Shown in pieces: positions 33,690 through 46,207 of a stretch of DNA of 64,000 nucleotides (the first letter of the stretch is position 1; each line of letters begins with the position of its first letter). Source of the stretch: Stictocephala bisonia (lineage: Eukaryota > Arthropoda > Insecta > Hemiptera > Membracidae); assembly GCA_035578905.1 (NCBI GenBank), contig JAQJVL010000082.1, positions 1,534,237-1,598,236 of the forward strand. The letters are read 5' to 3'. The translations under genes and the position numbers were made by a program. The notes beneath the pieces were generated by a model that saw only the letters and a list, made by a program, of their open reading frames with translations, had not been told where the DNA came from and did no database searches.

Positions 33690-36600
33690 CTATGGAATGA
33701 GGCACAGTTTAAACTAGAGGTAACACTGTGTGTTGTATTTGACAACCATACTGACATGCGATTAATTAAAACACCACAGTTTCATCTCTGATGGACACTA
33801 ATTTAGTCTATCTGTGGGATGAGGCACAGTTTGGACTAGAGGTGATTGGGCACTTTGTGTTGTATGACACAACCATAGTGATATGCGATTAATTAAACCA
33901 CCACAGTTTCGTCTCTGACGGACACTAATTAAGTCTATCTGTGTGATAAGGCACAGTTTAGACTAGAGGTGATTGGACACTTTGAGTTGTATGACACAAC
34001 CATAGTGACATGCGATTAATTAAACCACCACAGTTTCGTCTCTGACGGACACTAATATAGTCTATCTGTGGGATGAGGCACAGTTTGGACTAGAGGTGAT
34101 TGGGCACTTTGTGTTGTATGACACAACCATAGTGACATGCGATTAATTAAAACACCACAGTTTCGTCTCTGACGGACACTAATTTAGTCTATCTGTGGGA
34201 TGAGGCTTAGTTCAGATTAGATGTGATTGGACACTTTGTTTTGTATGACACAACCATAGTGACATGCGATTAATTAAACCACCACAGTTTCGTCTCTGAC
34301 GGACACTAATTTAGTCTATCTGTGGGATGAGGCACAGTTTAGACTAGAGGTGATTGGACACTTTGTTTTGTATGACACAACCATAGTGACATGCGATTAA
34401 TTAAACCACCATAGTTTCGTCTCTGACGGACACTAATTTAGTCTACCTGTGGGATGAGGCACAGTTTAGACTAGAGGTGATTGGGCACATTGTGTTGTAT
34501 GACACAGCCATAGTGACATGCGATTAATTAAACCAACACAGTTTCGTCTCTGATGGACACTAATTTAGTCTATCTGTGGGATGAGGCACAGTTTAGACTA
34601 GAGGTGATTGGACACTTTGTGTTGTATGACACAACCATAGTGACATGCAATTAATTAAACCACCACAGTTTCGACTCTGACGGACACTAATTTAGTCAAT
34701 CTGTGGGATGAGGCACAGTTTAGACTAGAGGTGATTGGACACTTTGTGTTGTATGACACAACCATAGTGACATGCGATTAATTAAACCACCACAGTTTCG
34801 TCTCTGACGGACACTAATTTAGTCTATCTGTGGGATGAGGCACAGTTTAGACTAGAGGTGATTGGACACTTTGTGTTGTATGACACAACCATAGTGACAT
34901 GCGATTAATTAAACCACCACAGTTTCGTCTCTGATGGACACTAATTTAGTCTACCTGTGGGATGAGGCACAGTTTAGACTAGAGGTGATTGGGCACATTG
35001 TGTTGTATGACACAGCCATAGTGACATGCGATTAATTAAACCACCACAGTTTCGTCTCTGATGGACACTAATTTAGTCTATCTGTGGGATGAGGCACAGT
35101 TTAGACTAGAGGTGATTGGACACTTTGTGTTGTATGACACAACCATAGTGACATGCGATTAATTGAACCACCACAGTTTCGTCTCTGACGGACACTTATT
35201 TAGTCTATCTGTGGGATGAGGCACAGTTTAGACTAGAGGTAATTGGACACATTGTGTTGTATGACACAACCATAGTGACATGCGATTAATTAAACCACCA
35301 CAGTTTCGTCTCTGACGGACACTAATTTAGTCTATCTGTGGGATGAGGCACAGTTTAGACTAGAGGTGATTGGGCACTTTGTGTTGTATGACACAACAAT
35401 AGTGACATGCGATTAATTAAACCACCACAGTTTCGTCTCTGACGGACACTAATTTAGTCTATCTGTGGGATGAGGCACAGTTTAGACTAGAGGTGATTGG
35501 GCACATTGTGCTGTATGACACAACCATAGTGACATGCGATTAATTGAACCACCACAGTTTCGTCTCTGACGGACACTAATTTAGTCTATCTGTGGGATGA
35601 GGCACAGTTTAGGCTAGAGGTGATTGGACACTGTGTGTTGTATGACACAACCATAGTGACATGCGATTAATTAAACCACCACAGTTTCGTCTCTGACGGA
35701 TACTAATTTAGTCTATCTGTGGGATGAGGCACAGTTTAGACTAGAGGTGATTGGGCACATTGTGTTGTATGACACAGCCATAGTGACATGCGATTAATTA
35801 AACCACCACAGTTTCGTCTCTGATGGACACTAATTTAGTCTATCTGTGGGATGAGGCACAGTTTAGACTAGAGGTGATTGGACACTTTGTGTTGTATGAC
35901 ACAACCATAGTGACATGCGATTAATTAAACCACCACAGTTTCGTCTCTGACGGACACTAATTTAGTCTATCTGTGGGATGAGGCACAGTATAGTCTAGAG
36001 GTGATTGGACACTTTGTGTTGTATGACACAACCATAGTGACATGCGATTAATTAAACCACCACAGTTTCGTCTCTGTCGGACACTAATTTAGTCTATCTG
36101 TGGGATGAGGCACAGTTTAGACTAGAGGTGATTAGACACTTTGTGTTGTATGACACAACCATAGTGACATGCGATTAATTAAACCACCACAGTTTCATCT
36201 TTGATGGACACTAATTTAGTCTACCTGTGGGATGAGGCACAGTTTAGAGTAGAGGTGATTGGACACATTGTGTTGTATGACACAGCCATAGTGACATGCG
36301 ATTAATTAAACCACCACAGTTTCGTCTCTGACGGACACTAATTTAGTCTATCTGTGGGATGAGGCACAGTATAGTCTAGAGGTGATTGGACACTTTGTGT
36401 TGTATGACACAACCATAGTGACATGCAATTAATTAAACCACCACAGTTTCGTCTCTGACGGACACTAATTTGGTCTATCTGTGGGATGAGGCACAGTTTA
36501 TACTAGAGGTGATTAGACACTTTGTGTTGTATGACACAACCATAGTGACATGCGATTAATTAAACCACCACAGTTTCGTCTCTGATGGACACTAATTTAG

Positions 36601-37122
36601 TCTACCTGTGGGATGAGGCACAGTTTAGACTAGAGGTGATTGGACACATTGTGTTGTATGACACAGCCATAGTGACATGCGATTAATTAAACCACCACAG
36701 TTTCGTCTCTGACGGACAATAATTTAGTCTATCTGTGGGATGAGGCACAGTTTAGACTAGAAGTGATTGGACACTTTGTGTTGTATGACACAACCATAGT
36801 GACATGCGATTAATTAAACCACCACAGTTTCGTCTCTGACGGACACTAGTTTAGTCTATCTGTGGGATGAGACACAGTTTAGACTAGAGGTGATTGGACA
36901 CTTTGTGTTGTATGACACAACCATAGTGACATGCGATTAATTAAACCACCACAGTTTCGTCTCTGACGGACACTAATATAGTCTATCTGTGGGATGAGGC
37001 ACAGTTTAGACTAGAGGTGATTGGACACTTTGTGTTGTATGACACAACCATAGTGACATGCGATTAATTAAACCACCACAGTTTCGTCTCTGACGGACAC
37101 TAATTTAGTCCATCTGTGGGAT
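33690..37122 (+). repeat. 127-bp satellite array, about 27 units
   Basis: The unit holds GACACTAATTTAGTCTATCT, GTGGGATGAGGCACAGTTTA, GACTAGAGGTGATTGGACAC, TTTGTGTTGTATGACACAAC, CATAGTGACATGCGATTAAT and TAAACCACCACAGTTTCGTC. Units are highly homogeneous; the first, after TTAACTAACTATGGAATGAG, is the most diverged. TTGTGT and ACACAA around TGTATG form a small hairpin in each unit. The array ends abruptly at CATCTGTGGGATTGTGC. Confidence 0.95.
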
Positions 37123-37282
37123 TGTGCTACTACTCCCACTACAGCGTGGAGGGGCAACATATTATGCAAAACCCATTATCCCATAGAATATTGTCTGAAG
37201 ATGCTCAATTTTGGGGTATTGTGCTATCTATAACCTACGATTGTCAGATATACGAATTATTTCTGCAATATCGTACTTTCTA
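37123..37282. other. Unique-looking flank of the satellite
   Basis: No gene or repeat recognised. Confidence 0.4.
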
Positions 37283-37577
37283 TTTTACCACCACAGAGAA
37301 TAACGAATCATAGGTCGGTTTCTTATGGCCGTAGCGAACGCCTGAGTGGCAGTTATAAATAAATATATTACAACTAATGTACATCTTTATAAATCTATAG
37401 TAATAATTACTACGTTTATCTTAGAGGATTTTGGGGGTTAAAGATAGGAACTGATAAGATTCTGGCCCTACCATCGCATGGGAAACTGGAAAAATAATAA
37501 CTCGACACACTAATTCGACTTACATTTAGGGCATTTTGGACCCGACCTCAGTTTCTTTATTCTCTGTGTTTTACCAC
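37283..37577 (-). mobile_element. CACAGAG MITE (family B), copy 6, with target duplication
   Basis: The insert 37292-37568 (277 bp) begins CACAGAGAATAACGAATC and ends GACCTCAGTTTCTTTATTCT plus CTGTG, inverted repeats of about 25 bp. It is flanked on both sides by TTTTACCAC (37283-37291 and 37569-37577). An 8- or 9-bp duplication with CA...TG ends suggests the P, hAT or MULE groups; I cannot decide which. Confidence 0.88.
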
Positions 37578-37614
37578 TTTGAAGGCATGTTTTATTGAAT
37601 CTCCTAAAACTTGA

Positions 37615-37990
37615 TTACTTACACAGGGTGAGGATAAATTACAACCTTGTTTTACCTTTAAAAAACATCAAGGTAAAATGGCAACTCGTAGCATTGAGCT
37701 TAACAAGTGGATTTTTTAACTTTTACTCTGTAATAATGTGCTGAGTATTATGTTGATTGTTAGAGAAAAAATTAAAACATGTGAACTTATTGTGTTTCAT
37801 CAATGTTGTCGTTTCATCATGTCTTATCAGGTCATGAAGCAAGGTTGGTTCGCCTAATTAATTTCAAAATTACGGCTATTTAAAAGTAAAAAAAAAACTA
37901 TAAAAATATTATTTTTATAAAAAAGATACAAAAGTGACTTTTTTAGACCATTAACTGTATAAAATTATTTAATGGTGTATTCAGTTTTAA
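37615..37990 (+). repeat. Fragment of repeat family E
   Basis: Begins ACACAGGGTGAGGATAAATT; later TTAATTTCAAAATTACGGC and ACAAAAGTGACTTTTTTAGA match the E element at 39.0-39.99 kb. Confidence 0.45.
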
Positions 37991-38399
37991 CATCAAATAT
38001 CAAATAAACGTAATTAACAGTTGGATCTCAGTTAGATAAATTTAGTCAGTAAAAGAGAGAAAATAAATACACCTAGTTTTAATTTATGTTTTTATAATCC
38101 AAATCAGTTTAAAATATTATTTTTTAATCCACTTTGATCGTTTAGTTAAAATTACCCCATGGACATAGTTTTCATAAATTAAAATCTGTTTATTCATTTT
38201 CTCCTTTCATTGGGGATATTTATGTTATTTACATACAAATTTAATATATTTGTATACATATATATAAATAAATTATAATTTATATGTATAAATTATATAA
38301 ATTTAATACAAATTCAATTATATTCAAAACTCTCGTTACAAACTATGTGATGTCATTCCATCTACTAAAAAAGAGCCAAAAACTGAATATAAAATACAC
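37991..38399. other. AT-rich DNA, nothing recognised
   Basis: No gene or repeat supported. Confidence 0.4.
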
Positions 38400-38485
38400 A
38401 CACAGTGTATTAACCCACCCACCCTCTCATACACGTATGGTGGCATTAACCCACCCGCCCACCCATACACATACAGTGTTAACTC
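38400..38485 (-). repeat. 36-bp minisatellite, two to three units
   Basis: CCCACCCACCCTCTCATACA and CCCGCCCACCCATACACATA units. Followed by a GC-richer 80-bp stretch of unknown nature (CTGAGCGATCCCGTCCTGCC). Confidence 0.75.
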
Positions 38486-38702
38486 AAGCAGCATCGAGCT
38501 TGGCTGTCCCTTGGATGAGTGACCGTCTGAGCGATCCCGTCCTGCCCGGTCACTGGTGATTGTTCGGAAGTCACCCTTAAGCCTTTGGTCTCCAGATTAA
38601 GTGACAAATTTCTAACTAAAATTTCTTAGTCTTAATTTAAACATAAGTTTTTGCTATATCAAGGGCAACTATTATTAGGCTTTCTTTTAAATACGTGTCA
38701 AC

Positions 38703-38995
38703 ATTTACCCACCCGCCCACCCACCCTTACACGTACAGTGGTATTGACCCACCCTCCACCCATACACGTACAGTGGTATTGACCCACCCCCCACCCATAC
38801 AAGTATAGTGGTACTGACCCACCCACCCATCAATACACGTACATTGGTATTGACCTACCCACCCACCCATACACGTACAGTGGTATTGACCTACCCACCC
38901 ACCCATACAAGTAAAGTAGTATTGACCAACCCACCTACCCGTACACGTACAGTGGTATTGACCCACCCATTCACCCATACAAGTAAAGTGGTATT
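38703..38995 (-). repeat. 36-bp minisatellite array, about 8 units
   Basis: Units of 35-36 bp: CCCACCCACCCATACACGTA followed by CAGTGGTATTGAC. Because the period is close to a multiple of three, both strands show spurious open frames. Confidence 0.92.
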
Positions 38996-39024
38996 GATTT
39001 TTACCACCAATTAAGTAAACTCTG

Positions 39025-39995
39025 CCTTTTTTCGTTTACTGTCTGTCTGTACGGGATTTTTACTAAAAAAATATAATATATTTCAAAATATTCAACCAAA
39101 CATAAGTAAACTCTTTACTATAGTGAAAAAAGAGTAATCAAGTTTGCCTCATTAGTTTTAAAATGACGGCCATTTAAATTAAATAAATTAAAATAACTAC
39201 AAAAGTACTTACTTTATAAAAACGTTACTAAAGTAACTTTTTTTACTAAAGTAACTTTTTTTAAAAACGTAAAAACGTTTTTATAATGAATAAAAAAAAA
39301 ACCGAATTATTATATTTATTGCATTACTGAGCTTCTCCAGAATGAGTTATCTCTTAATGATGGACTAAGCAAAAACTAAAATATTATTTTAACTACCTCA
39401 AAACGCACAGTAAAAGAAATAAATTTAAATTGTTCGAATATTTGTCTTGTTTATTAGCAAAAATAAATTACTTACTACTTATATTTGATTTTTTGTAACA
39501 TAAAAGCTGTTTATGGCTTAGACTTTTCCATATTTTTTAGATTTCAATATTAAAATATTAAGAAAGATGTATTTTGAAAATAAAAATTGTATACATCTTA
39601 GGTTAAATGTAAATTAATTAATAAATTTAAGATAATGTAAACAATTATTATAAAAAAAGATTTTAAAATAGTTTTAAAAAGTCACTTTCGTAACTTTTTT
39701 ATAAAATTAATCATTTTAAGTTATTTTTCTTTAAATATTCCAAACTGCAGCCATTTTAAAATTAACAAAGCAATCTAGACAAATATTTTGTCTTTATTTG
39801 ATCTAATTATAATAAAGAGTTTACTTAAGTTTTCATAGCTGAGTATTTTATAAAATTTGGTTTTGAAAATAAAAAAAGTACAAACAAACTGACAAAAACG
39901 AAAAGAGATGAACACTTACTTAGATTTAGTGTTTGGCTTCTCCTGGTCAATGGATCAATATCCCAAAGTTTGTAGCGAGAGTTTTGAAACACCCT
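39025..39995. mobile_element. Family E element with inverted ends, ~0.9 kb
   Basis: 39030-39250 and 39665-39910 are inverted relatives: TTTCGTTTACTGTCTGTCTG faces CAAACTGACAAAAACGAAA, GTAAACTCTTTACTATAG faces ATAATAAAGAGTTTACTTA, and AAAATGACGGCCATTTAAAT faces GCAGCCATTTTAAAATTAA. The right side extends to GAGTTTTGAAACACCCTGTA at 39971-39990, a motif also present at 13976-13990. No coding capacity. Confidence 0.65.
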
Positions 39996-40514
39996 GTATA
40001 TAAAAATAAAGTAATAAAGTAATTGATTATAGATATTGGTTATAGTGTTTTATGGACTTTATAGCCAATAAATTTACATTTAACAAAATATTTAAGATTT
40101 TAATTGCTAAAAACACTAATAACCATTTAAGCAATTTTATATGGAATATTATTTTTTACAATAAAAGTTTACTGTATTATATTTTGTAATAATACAGTAG
40201 AAATATATCAATTATTTAGACATTGGTGTATATTTGTATATTGATCTTCCACAAAAACGTCTGGGAGCCACCCCAGGTTTAGCATGTACCACCCATTCTA
40301 ATAGCATTTTCCGGTCCAGTGGGAGTACGTGATTCCATCTCTTAGTCTGATCCTTTCTGGTGAACTAACTGGAGTCCATGGAATGTGAAGATATTTAAAG
40401 TAGTCCAACTTTAATACACACAATTGATTTTTCTTTATTCACTATTTTTATAGTGACATAACTTCACTTTAATTAATATTTTTATTGGATATTTAAATGA
40501 GGTGTGACATTTCA
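39996..40514. other. AT-rich DNA with one unknown GC-richer block
   Basis: 40255-40385 (GTCTGGGAGCCACCCCAGGT, CGGTCCAGTGGGAGTACGTG) is unlike its neighbours, but I recognise nothing in it. Confidence 0.4.
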
Positions 40515-41000
40515 TAAATAAATGAATAAATGAATTTATTCCATCATAATCAGTACAAAGTTATAATAATAAAACAACCCGGAATTGACTGACCACTTTT
40601 ACGAGTAGTGTAGTCAGTATAGGCAACAAAATACAACAGGTTTCTTGTCAGAGTCCAGATTATAGTAGCATGTTGTTATCAGCCGGGCTGCTCTCCGTGG
40701 CGTCTACACCTAACACTGATAAGGCACATAACAGGACCTGCTATGCAAGACCGTACCTTCACTGCAATTCACAACTGATGCACTTCACTACAATACTAAT
40801 AAACACTAATAAACACAAACAATTCACTTCAGCCTAGTATAAAAATATTTACAATTTCTTATTTCAATTATTACAATATTTTACCAAAAATAAAACCAAA
40901 ATACATAATACCATTACAATACAACTATAAAACACAAATAAACAGAGAACACTAAGATATTGCTCGGACTCATATGTTGGCTTAAGTTTGTATACTGAAT
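40515..41000 (-). other. Possible LINE 3' end
   Basis: On the minus strand the segment ends GATTATGATGGAATAAATTC followed by ATTTATTC repeats (40515-40545), which looks like a LINE 3' untranslated region and tail. No reverse transcriptase coding is recognised beside it. Confidence 0.3.
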
Positions 41001-41059
41001 ATTTGAATTCTAAATAATAAGTATCTTTTTAATTGTAGAAAAAAGTCACATTTCAACTG

Positions 41060-41401
41060 CCATTTGACCTTTTGTCGGCACTTGTGGTGCAGTGCTGTAG
41101 ACAAAGTGTTGTGTAGATTGATGGCGTCCGCTCCGTGATTGTCATCGACGTGAACACTACTAGAGAAGTCTGAGGTATTGGTTGGTGGTCAGGGACCGGA
41201 CGTTGTGTAGGAGTGATAACTTTCTAAAACTGAGCATCAGGCTTGTTGGTTAGCTGAAAATCTAACAAATACTAAAAGTCCGGATTCCAAGTACAGCTGT
41301 AGATTCCTTATTTTCTATGGCTATTGGGATATTAATACATAACTCTTTCTGAAGATAAGTCGAACTCATTTAGTAACCATACTACACAGGTCATCCATAA
41401 T
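41060..41401 (-). repeat. Dispersed repeat family A, copy 3
   Basis: On the plus strand: GATGGCGTCCGCTCCGTGAT, CATCGACGTGAACACTACTA, GAGAAGTCTGAGGTATTGGT, GGCTTGTTGGTTAGCTGAAA, TCCGGATTCCAAGTACAGCT, and TCGAACTCATTTAGTAACCA. Inverted relative to copy 1. Confidence 0.75.
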
Positions 41402-41752
41402 ATATGATGTCCCCCCCCCCGAATATTTTGGTGACCTGTAAAATAGCTTTTTGTTGTTAAATTTAACTTAACATAAATTAAATTTACATATTATTTTTTA
41501 TATGTAAAGTGTTTTTGTTTTATTAAACATTAATTTAAAATATTTTATACTAACTAAAAGCCATTATCTTCTTTATAAGAAATTATTAAGAGACTGAGGA
41601 TTTAGGGCTCTTTCCCCGCTCACAGACGGACATTCTTTGCGGGGAAATTACTGTATTGTTTATTGTAATGCCTCTGTTTTCTTTAATTTGGAATAAATTG
41701 GTTTTTGATTTGATAGTTATCCTACACTCATGTAATAATTAGTACACAATTG
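41402..41752. other. AT-rich DNA with a C run
   Basis: C run at 41411-41420. Nothing else recognised. Confidence 0.4.
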
Positions 41753-41801
41753 AAAATATAAGATGCCGACAGCAAAACGTTGTGTCGGCATCTTATATTT
41801 T
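41753..41801. repeat. Perfect 19-bp hairpin
   Basis: AAAATATAAGATGCCGACA (41753-41771) and its exact reverse complement (41783-41801), with an 11-base loop. TGTCGGCATCTT recurs alone at 63231-63242, beside a family A copy. Confidence 0.9.
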
Positions 41802-44204
41802 AGAACCTGACAATGAGAATATAGAAATACTCTAATGCGTTTAACCATGAGTCATACCACTTAATGTGTCATAATCCTCATGGAATGTTTTATCACCCTG
41901 AAAATGACACTAATCTTGTTCACTGAGAATTATGTGTCAATATAATTGGAATTAAAAGAAATCCAAACAAAGAAATATTTGTTATATATGTTTTACTCTG
42001 ATTTTATCATTTGAGTAATACTTAATATACAACAACAACATAATATGAAAAGAGTATCGACAAATCATAGTAATAAATATCTAAATATCAACTGTAATCT
42101 CCCAGAAGGCTAAAACGAAATGGTTTAAATATTTAAAAATGGCTGAAAATCAATGGTTATTTTGCGTTTAGTGATGTTGATGTAAAGAAATTTGAAACGT
42201 TTTAAGTCAGTAGGTCAAACCGTACTTGAGTTATTGCAGTTTTTGTACAAAACACAAACGGACACTAAACAACGCCGAAAAATCCTAAATATTTCCTCTT
42301 CATTAGGTGTAGAATCCAGAAATAAAAAGCCAGGACCACCTTTTGTGACACTCTGTGTACACATTTAAGCTTAGATTTGCCCTTGTTAAAATATTGACAG
42401 TTATCTATCGTCTTGCCAGTCCACATCAACTACAGCACTCCCGCGCTGTCAGCCCTCTGGAGGAATTAATAAACTTTTGTGAACCCCTCCATCACTCATC
42501 TGCACCATTTTACATAACAATTACCGTGTAATACATTACAAATATATTCTCATGTTGGCAATATAAACAGATCAACCACGGAGTATTAGTTTTAACACGA
42601 TTAAACTACTTTTGTAACAAAGGAAGCGTGAAACTTCTTTGTTATATTCAATCACATATAAAAATGAAATTTCACTGTACGGTGCTCCAACAAAATATAA
42701 ATAAAGTAAAATATTAAAAATACAGAAGTCAGCTATAAGAAAAATACTTAAAATTAATCACTGAAAAATCCATAAAAAGTGTCTTGAAAGAAATGTTTAG
42801 TTCCTTTTTTTTAAATATGTGGATAAATATTTTCGAAACCTTTCATAAACAAGTCAAAGTATGATAATAGATGAAAATGTATAAATTCATAATCATAATA
42901 CTAGATGACATTTTACTATCGAAGAGAAACTCATCGCACATAATTATTCTAGAAGAGCCAAATATATAATGGGAGAACATTTCATGAAAAATTACCTTAA
43001 CAATAAAAAAATTACAACAATTCAAATTTGAAATCAAACAATTCTTATTTAAAAAAGCACTATATTCCGTATATGAATATTTTAGTAACATTTATATTAT
43101 TAAACATATGTTTATACGTACGATATATTACATTTGACACAGTTTTATATACATTACTAGAAGGTAACTTAAAGCACGTTGTTGCCAAATTTGTAAATAT
43201 AGTAAATAAATAAATGTATGAGAAAGTGTCTTGGAGGATAATTTATTTGAATTGCAATGCAAATAAATCTAAAAAACATAAAAAAAACTAAAATAGAACA
43301 ACTATAACTTAGCTTTCACTCACATTAATTTCAATTAATATTCGGGCAAATAGAGGGCATTTCAATTTCAATTAAACTATTTAAACTAGAGGTCAAACAT
43401 AGATTGAAGTGATGTGTAAATAACAATTCCACCCTTCAAAGTAAACCGACACATATAATCAATATTGAAGCGTGGGCTGGAAAATGTATTTCAAATCATT
43501 ATTAAATGCAAATATTGGAACAAGTCAGTTTGTTTCATTGATAATATACGAAACAACGTTGATTAGTTAATCAGATTATTTTAGAGGTGTAAGATATAAG
43601 TTTGGTTAAATAATTGTTATAATATGTTATACAATCGTTATTTGATATAACATAAATTTTTAAGTATGTTTGTGTGTACATGTGTTCGAAGATGTTAATA
43701 TTGTTGTTTTAGAATTTCATGACACAAGTTATAGGAAGTGTACGAGTATTTATTTGTAATAACAAAAGTCTGCGACGAATCAAAAAAGTTACATTAGACT
43801 TAGCAGACGACTAACAATATGTTTAAATATGCAACAAATATTATTTGCTACATATTTAAAAGAAGCAACTTACACGTCATAAATAGAATAAAAATTTTAC
43901 AATTATAAAACCTGCTGGAGACTAGACTTAATAGGAAAATAGTCTATTTTGACAGGATTATTCTATTTTCAGTATGACATTTGAGAAAATAGAAATAAAA
44001 CAAATTGAAGTAGTATATTGTACTTGAAATAGTATTTACCTAAGTGATAAACAAATTTCATGCACATTTTGGTGATTGAAGTACTTTAACAATAGTATTT
44101 GAATAAAAATTTAAGTTTTTAGTAGTAATTTTTTTTTTTTTAAATATATTTTTTATGAAAATAATGCTTCTCGGATGGTATTTAATTACTATACTATTAT
44201 TCAT
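41802..44204. other. AT-rich DNA, nothing recognised
   Basis: No gene supported. 42330-42362 (CCAGGACCACCTTTTGTGAC, ACTCTGTGTACAC) resembles a transposon end but has no partner that I see. Confidence 0.4.
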
Positions 44205-44430
44205 TATTAAGACGCCGATCGTCAAGATATGGGTGAATAGCTAATAGCTGGAAACCTAAGGGACCTACAGCTTTACGTGGAATCCAAATCACGTAATGTT
44301 TGTATGATTTTTCAGCTAACTGACAAGCCTAACACTCAGTTCTCTTCCCTACACAACATCTGAACCTTATCTACCATCCAACATGGACACTCCAGACTAC
44401 TCTAGTAATGTCCTCGTTGATGGCAATTGC
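44205..44430 (+). repeat. Dispersed repeat family A, copy 4
   Basis: Starts ATTAAGACGCCGATCGTCAA; lacks the middle of the family between TGGGTGAATAG and AGCTGGAAACCTAAGGGACC; continues TACAGCTTTACGTGGAATCC, AGCTAACTGACAAGCCTAAC and AACATGGACACTCCAGACTA. An internal deletion copy. Confidence 0.8.
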
Positions 44431-45479
44431 TTTTCTTATTTGATTGATTATAATCTTCTTAAAACGATAAATGGAGGAATTTATGTTGTTACTAAAAAAA
44501 CAAAAAAATAAAAACAAAAAAACTATAAATAATTGTAGAAAAGTTTAAGACACCAATTCATAGGAAACTTGATTGACTGTACCTTTATTTAATTTAAAGT
44601 TCTACTGTTTTTTTAACCATCTAATTGATTATTGATTGCTTGAAAAAGTAAACTTCTAATCTAATCCAAACAAGTTTAACATTTTTATGTGGACTAGTTG
44701 AATAGAAACATTGTTGTAGTTCGCTAAAAGAAGTTCCATACAATGACTATGCATCTAAACGGAAGTAATTACAACAATCCACAAATAAATCAACTTTAGA
44801 ACAGTTCAGACACTTATCTAATACAGTTTAAAACAGATGTAATCTTGCAACGTACTGGTAAATTTTAATGGTTTTAGAAATAGTTGAAGACAAATTAGCG
44901 TTAAACCTGAAAATATAATTTTAAGAACTTTGTATTCGTAGAAATACTTCTTTTTTATTAACCAAACATGATAGGTATACATTACAATTGTACATTAGTC
45001 CAACTATTTGATATTTGATAACTCTTAGTCTTCCTAGTGAGTTGGACCGACTCATTAAGTACCGACTCATTAAAGAAACATAACAACACACAATTGGACA
45101 TAAAATCAGGCGTGAAAATAGTACTTTATTTTATTTTCATAAATATTATAGTATCTTTATTGGCATAACTAAAAATACTGTTGGAATATAAATTATATAA
45201 CGATAGACACAATTTAAGGTTGAATAAAATGCAGTTCCAAGTACTTTAGTGCAGAATTACAACGAAAATAATGAATGGCAGCACAAGTAAAATAAACAGA
45301 CTGTTACTTCGTTGTGATCACTGAATTTTACCAGTGTGAATATTTTACGTTGCGCCTTTCATCTGATTTTACACAACTACCAAAGTGACTTCTGAAGCAC
45401 TCAATGAATCTACAGTTTGGTTTTACAACAATTCTTGAGTATTTACATTGAAATAATGAGAGACAAGCATACAAACACA
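44431..45479. other. AT-rich DNA, nothing recognised
   Basis: GAGTTGGACCGACTCATTAA with an overlapping second ACCGACTCATTAA is a small duplication at 45040-45075. No gene. Confidence 0.4.
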
Positions 45480-45860
45480 CATCTCTAAGACGCCATTCGT
45501 AGAGATATGGGCGAATATGAGGGGTGAATGAGTGTAGATGAAAGAGTGTAAGCATTATTATTATCTGAGTTCGACTTAGCTCAGAAAGGACTATTTATTA
45601 ATAGCCCAATAGCCAAGGCAACTATGGGACCTACAGCTTTACGTGGAATCCGAACCACGTAGTGTTGGTCTGATTTTCAGCTAACTGACAAGTCTGACAC
45701 TCAGTTCTCTCCCCGACACAATATCTGAACCTTGACCACCATTCAACATGGACACCTCAGACTTCTCTAGTAGTGTCCACGTTGATGCCAACCACTGAGC
45801 GGACGCCGTGTCAGTATTAAGAGGACCGATCATACATTGTATAGTACGCGCGCTGAAGGT
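45480..45860 (+). repeat. Dispersed repeat family A, copy 5 (near complete)
   Basis: CTAAGACGCCATTCGTAGAG, ATGAGGGGTGAATGAGTGTA, CTGAGTTCGACTTAGCTCAG, GGACCTACAGCTTTACGTGG, AATCCGAACCACGTAGTGTT, CAGCTAACTGACAAGTCTGA, ACTTCTCTAGTAGTGTCCAC, GAGCGGACGCCGTGTCAGTA and TTAAGAGGACCG. One of the two best copies. Confidence 0.88.
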
Positions 45861-45885
45861 CCGGCCTCCTGGCTTGCCTACTAGT

Positions 45886-45925
45886 CATATAAAAACATCG
45901 ACTCTGAGCGAGGCGGTCACAGACA
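45886..45925 (+). promoter_or_regulatory. Possible TATA promoter
   Basis: TATAAAA (45888-45894) is followed by GGTCACAG, whose A at 45919 lies 31 bases from the first T of the box, the expected distance to a start. The sequence upstream is GC-richer (GAAGGTCCGGCCTCCTGGC). No coding exon is seen downstream. Confidence 0.3.
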
Positions 45926-46207
45926 GATCGTAAAGGGTGATTGTTTACGCGTTTAAGGAGAATTTGTATTTTGGTATATCTTATAATTAGACCAGTATTT
46001 AAAATAAAAACATCAAATAGATTAAGAGTTTGAAAGTTAACAAATTAAAACGTATATCAATAACAACAATTAAATCTACCATAAAAAATTATAAATAAGT
46101 TCATAACTTTAATTGAAATTAAGTAACTAAGAAATATATACTTCTTACTGTCACTAAAAAAATATTTCTGTGATTTCCCGTATCTTTAAAATACATATAA
46201 TTTTTAT

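Noticed and set aside
17797..37122. CRISPR-like regular repeats
   Set aside because: The 84-bp and 127-bp units are head-to-tail without unique spacers, in a eukaryotic context; they are satellites.
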